A DNA stretch of 5,701 bases. It comes from Candidatus Peregrinibacteria bacterium (GTDB taxonomy: Bacteria > Patescibacteriota > Gracilibacteria > UBA1369 > UM-FILTER-53-11). The notes under the pieces were generated by a model. It did no database searches and was not told the origin of the DNA. It saw only the letters and a program-made list of their open reading frames with translations. Location of the stretch: positions 56,854 through 62,554 of the forward strand of contig JAHFJU010000005.1 in assembly GCA_023245725.1 (NCBI GenBank), written 5' to 3'. Positions 4,451-5,701 of this stretch are shown in pieces (positions within the stretch are counted from its first letter, which is position 1; each line of letters starts with the position of its first letter). The position numbers and the translations under genes are program-made.

Positions 4451-5701
4451 AAAAGTTCTGATTAAATCTTTGTTAACTCCTCCAAGCAAGTACAAGCATG
4501 TTCCAAAAATAATTCCACCAAATGGGATCATAACAAACAAGCTCGCACTATGAAGAGACGGCGCAATGAGCGGAAGAACTAATGCAATTGCGATATGCAT
4601 AATTACTGCAGAGGCAACTACGCGCGCTAGAAATTTAAAATCCCAAATATTTTCAATTCGAGCGTACTTGTGTGCCAGTACGTTGAGAGTTATAAACATC
4701 GCGCATTCCGTTGAAACGGCGGCGACCGAGGCGCCAATAAACCCGTAGCGTGGTGACAAAGAAAAATTGATAATTACATTTACAAGCAACCCAATTGCAT
4801 TTGCCTTAAGCACTTGTTTTTGCATTCCCTTAGCCACCAAAACGTAGTTAAAGACGATGTGTAAAAAAGTAAAAGCCGTCGCCGCCAACAAAATTTTCAT
4901 CGCGAAATCAGAACCGTAAACAACCGTGCCGTCGGCAAGCCGGTGAGTCAAAAAATCAGGGCTGCTCACCGCCGCCGTGAGTTCCCATGAAAGAGCATTG
5001 CCACCGGCGAACGTTGGAATTCCCAACAGCGCGAGCGCATTCAAACTGTATCGAATAATCTTCGACGCCTTCTCGCTATTACTGTGCACAGCTCGTGTCA
5101 ACTCTGGCAAAACCGAGTTCATAAAGTAATGCGGAATAATTTGCAAAATCTCGAGAAGGCGCATTGGTACGCCATAAAATCCAACTTGAATTTGCATGTT
5201 ATATAACGACATTACAATCGTTCCCATGCGAAAATACATAGACCCAAGCATGAGCGCCGTGCCATAGGGGAGAGCTTCGGGTAAAAGTTGTTTCCAAAAC
5301 TTCATGTCAAAGTGAAACCCGATAATATTTCTTTTTTTTGCCGCCGAGAAAGTAATAATAAGAGTAAATAAACCGCCAATAATCCACGAAATAAGAAGGT
5401 TATTAAAGCCATTAACCGGATCGTTCGGATACCAAATCAATATGACCGCAAGTATGTAAGCGACCGTAATTAACTTACCAATCGACAACGCAATCGAGGC
5501 CCACACCATGCGAAGTTGATACTGCAAAATCGATGACATGGTGCCTGCAAGCAAAGTAATAATTGTGGCTACAGCAACAATAAAAACGCCTGTCGGAATA
5601 ACCGTACCGTTATATGCAGGAATCGTAAGCGCGACGACCCAGCCAATACCAAGAGACAGTACTGCTAAAACAGTACGTATAGAAAGTACGTTACCTAAAA
5701 A
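4433..5701 (-). CDS. Polysaccharide/lipid-linked oligosaccharide flippase (Wzx/RfbX type), N-terminus outside window
   Basis: Integral membrane protein of the MATE-like MOP superfamily (COG2244-type), thought to flip undecaprenyl-linked glycans or wall precursors across the cytoplasmic membrane. The frame is open to the right edge of the window: 422 residues are visible and about 50-80 appear to be missing, judging by the family's usual 450-500. Many hydrophobic segments are visible, among them 'VAYILAVILIW' (visible residues 80-90), 'WIIGGLFTLIITF' (106-118), 'LLGSMYFRMGTIVMSLYN' (about 151-168), 'IGLLVNVIINFSL' (303-315) and 'AVIMHIAIALVLPLIA' (365-380). 'FNYVLVAKGMQ' (284-294) and 'PRYGFIGASVAAVSTE' (317-332) match the C-terminal polysaccharide-synthesis domain. 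MurJ belongs to the same superfamily, but the pattern looks closer to Wzx; the substrate is unknown. The TAA stop at 4433 lies 19 bases before prfB. TTG at 5554 is not the start, since coding continues upstream as transmembrane-like sequence. Confidence 0.85.
   Translation of the reverse strand, partial: FLGNVLSIRTVLAVLSLGIGWVVALTIPAYNGTVIPTGVFIVAVATIITLLAGTMSSILQYQLRMVWASIALSIGKLITVAYILAVILIWYPNDPVNGFNNLLISWIIGGLFTLIITFSAAKKRNIIGFHFDMKFWKQLLPEALPYGTALMLGSMYFRMGTIVMSLYNMQIQVGFYGVPMRLLEILQIIPHYFMNSVLPELTRAVHSNSEKASKIIRYSLNALALLGIPTFAGGNALSWELTAAVSSPDFLTHRLADGTVVYGSDFAMKILLAATAFTFLHIVFNYVLVAKGMQKQVLKANAIGLLVNVIINFSLSPRYGFIGASVAAVSTECAMFITLNVLAHKYARIENIWDFKFLARVVASAVIMHIAIALVLPLIAPSLHSASLFVMIPFGGIIFGTCLYLLGGVNKDLIRTFLKPSA

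Noticed and set aside
5552..5554. TTG as the start of the flippase
   Set aside because: The frame continues upstream without a stop to the window edge and encodes membrane-like sequence (for example GVFIVAVATIITLL), so the true start is outside.

Overview
The window looks like a piece of a bacterial chromosome carrying core cell-division, cell-wall and translation genes. I suspect Patescibacteria (Candidate Phyla Radiation), from the short FtsZ linker, the compact release factor and deformylase, the tight gene packing and the probable leaderless starts. That is a judgement from sequence style, not a database result. The standard code fits: UGA is used as a stop (femAB-like gene, def) and an RF2 that reads UGA is present.

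Layout. Plus strand: 1-801 is the 3' part of ftsZ, cut by the left edge. A GC-rich hairpin lies at about 877-905, followed by a complete FemA/FemB-type aminoacyl transferase gene (927-1964). Minus strand, in reading order from the right edge: a Wzx/MurJ-like polysaccharide flippase (4433-5701, N-terminus beyond the window); prfB for release factor 2 (3313-4413); a 258-base gap (3055-3312) holding a possible promoter and a small coding-like frame; an unrecognised protein with an 11-residue tandem repeat (2500-3027); and def for peptide deformylase (1941-2441). The def and femAB-like genes converge and overlap by 24 bases.

Functional sense. FtsZ (division ring), the FemAB-like enzyme (probable peptidoglycan peptide branching) and the flippase (lipid-linked glycan export) serve the cell envelope. 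RF2 and peptide deformylase serve the end of translation and nascent-chain maturation. The odd one out is the segment at roughly 2500-3260: a gene of unknown function with a perfectly periodic 33-base repeat array, a clear Shine-Dalgarno site that its neighbours lack, and a small degraded-looking frame upstream.

Regulation. The femAB-like gene, def and prfB have no Shine-Dalgarno sequence. Each has a -10-like hexamer 8-11 bases before its ATG, which predicts leaderless or nearly leaderless mRNAs. For def and prfB a -35-like hexamer sits at exactly 17 bp spacing.
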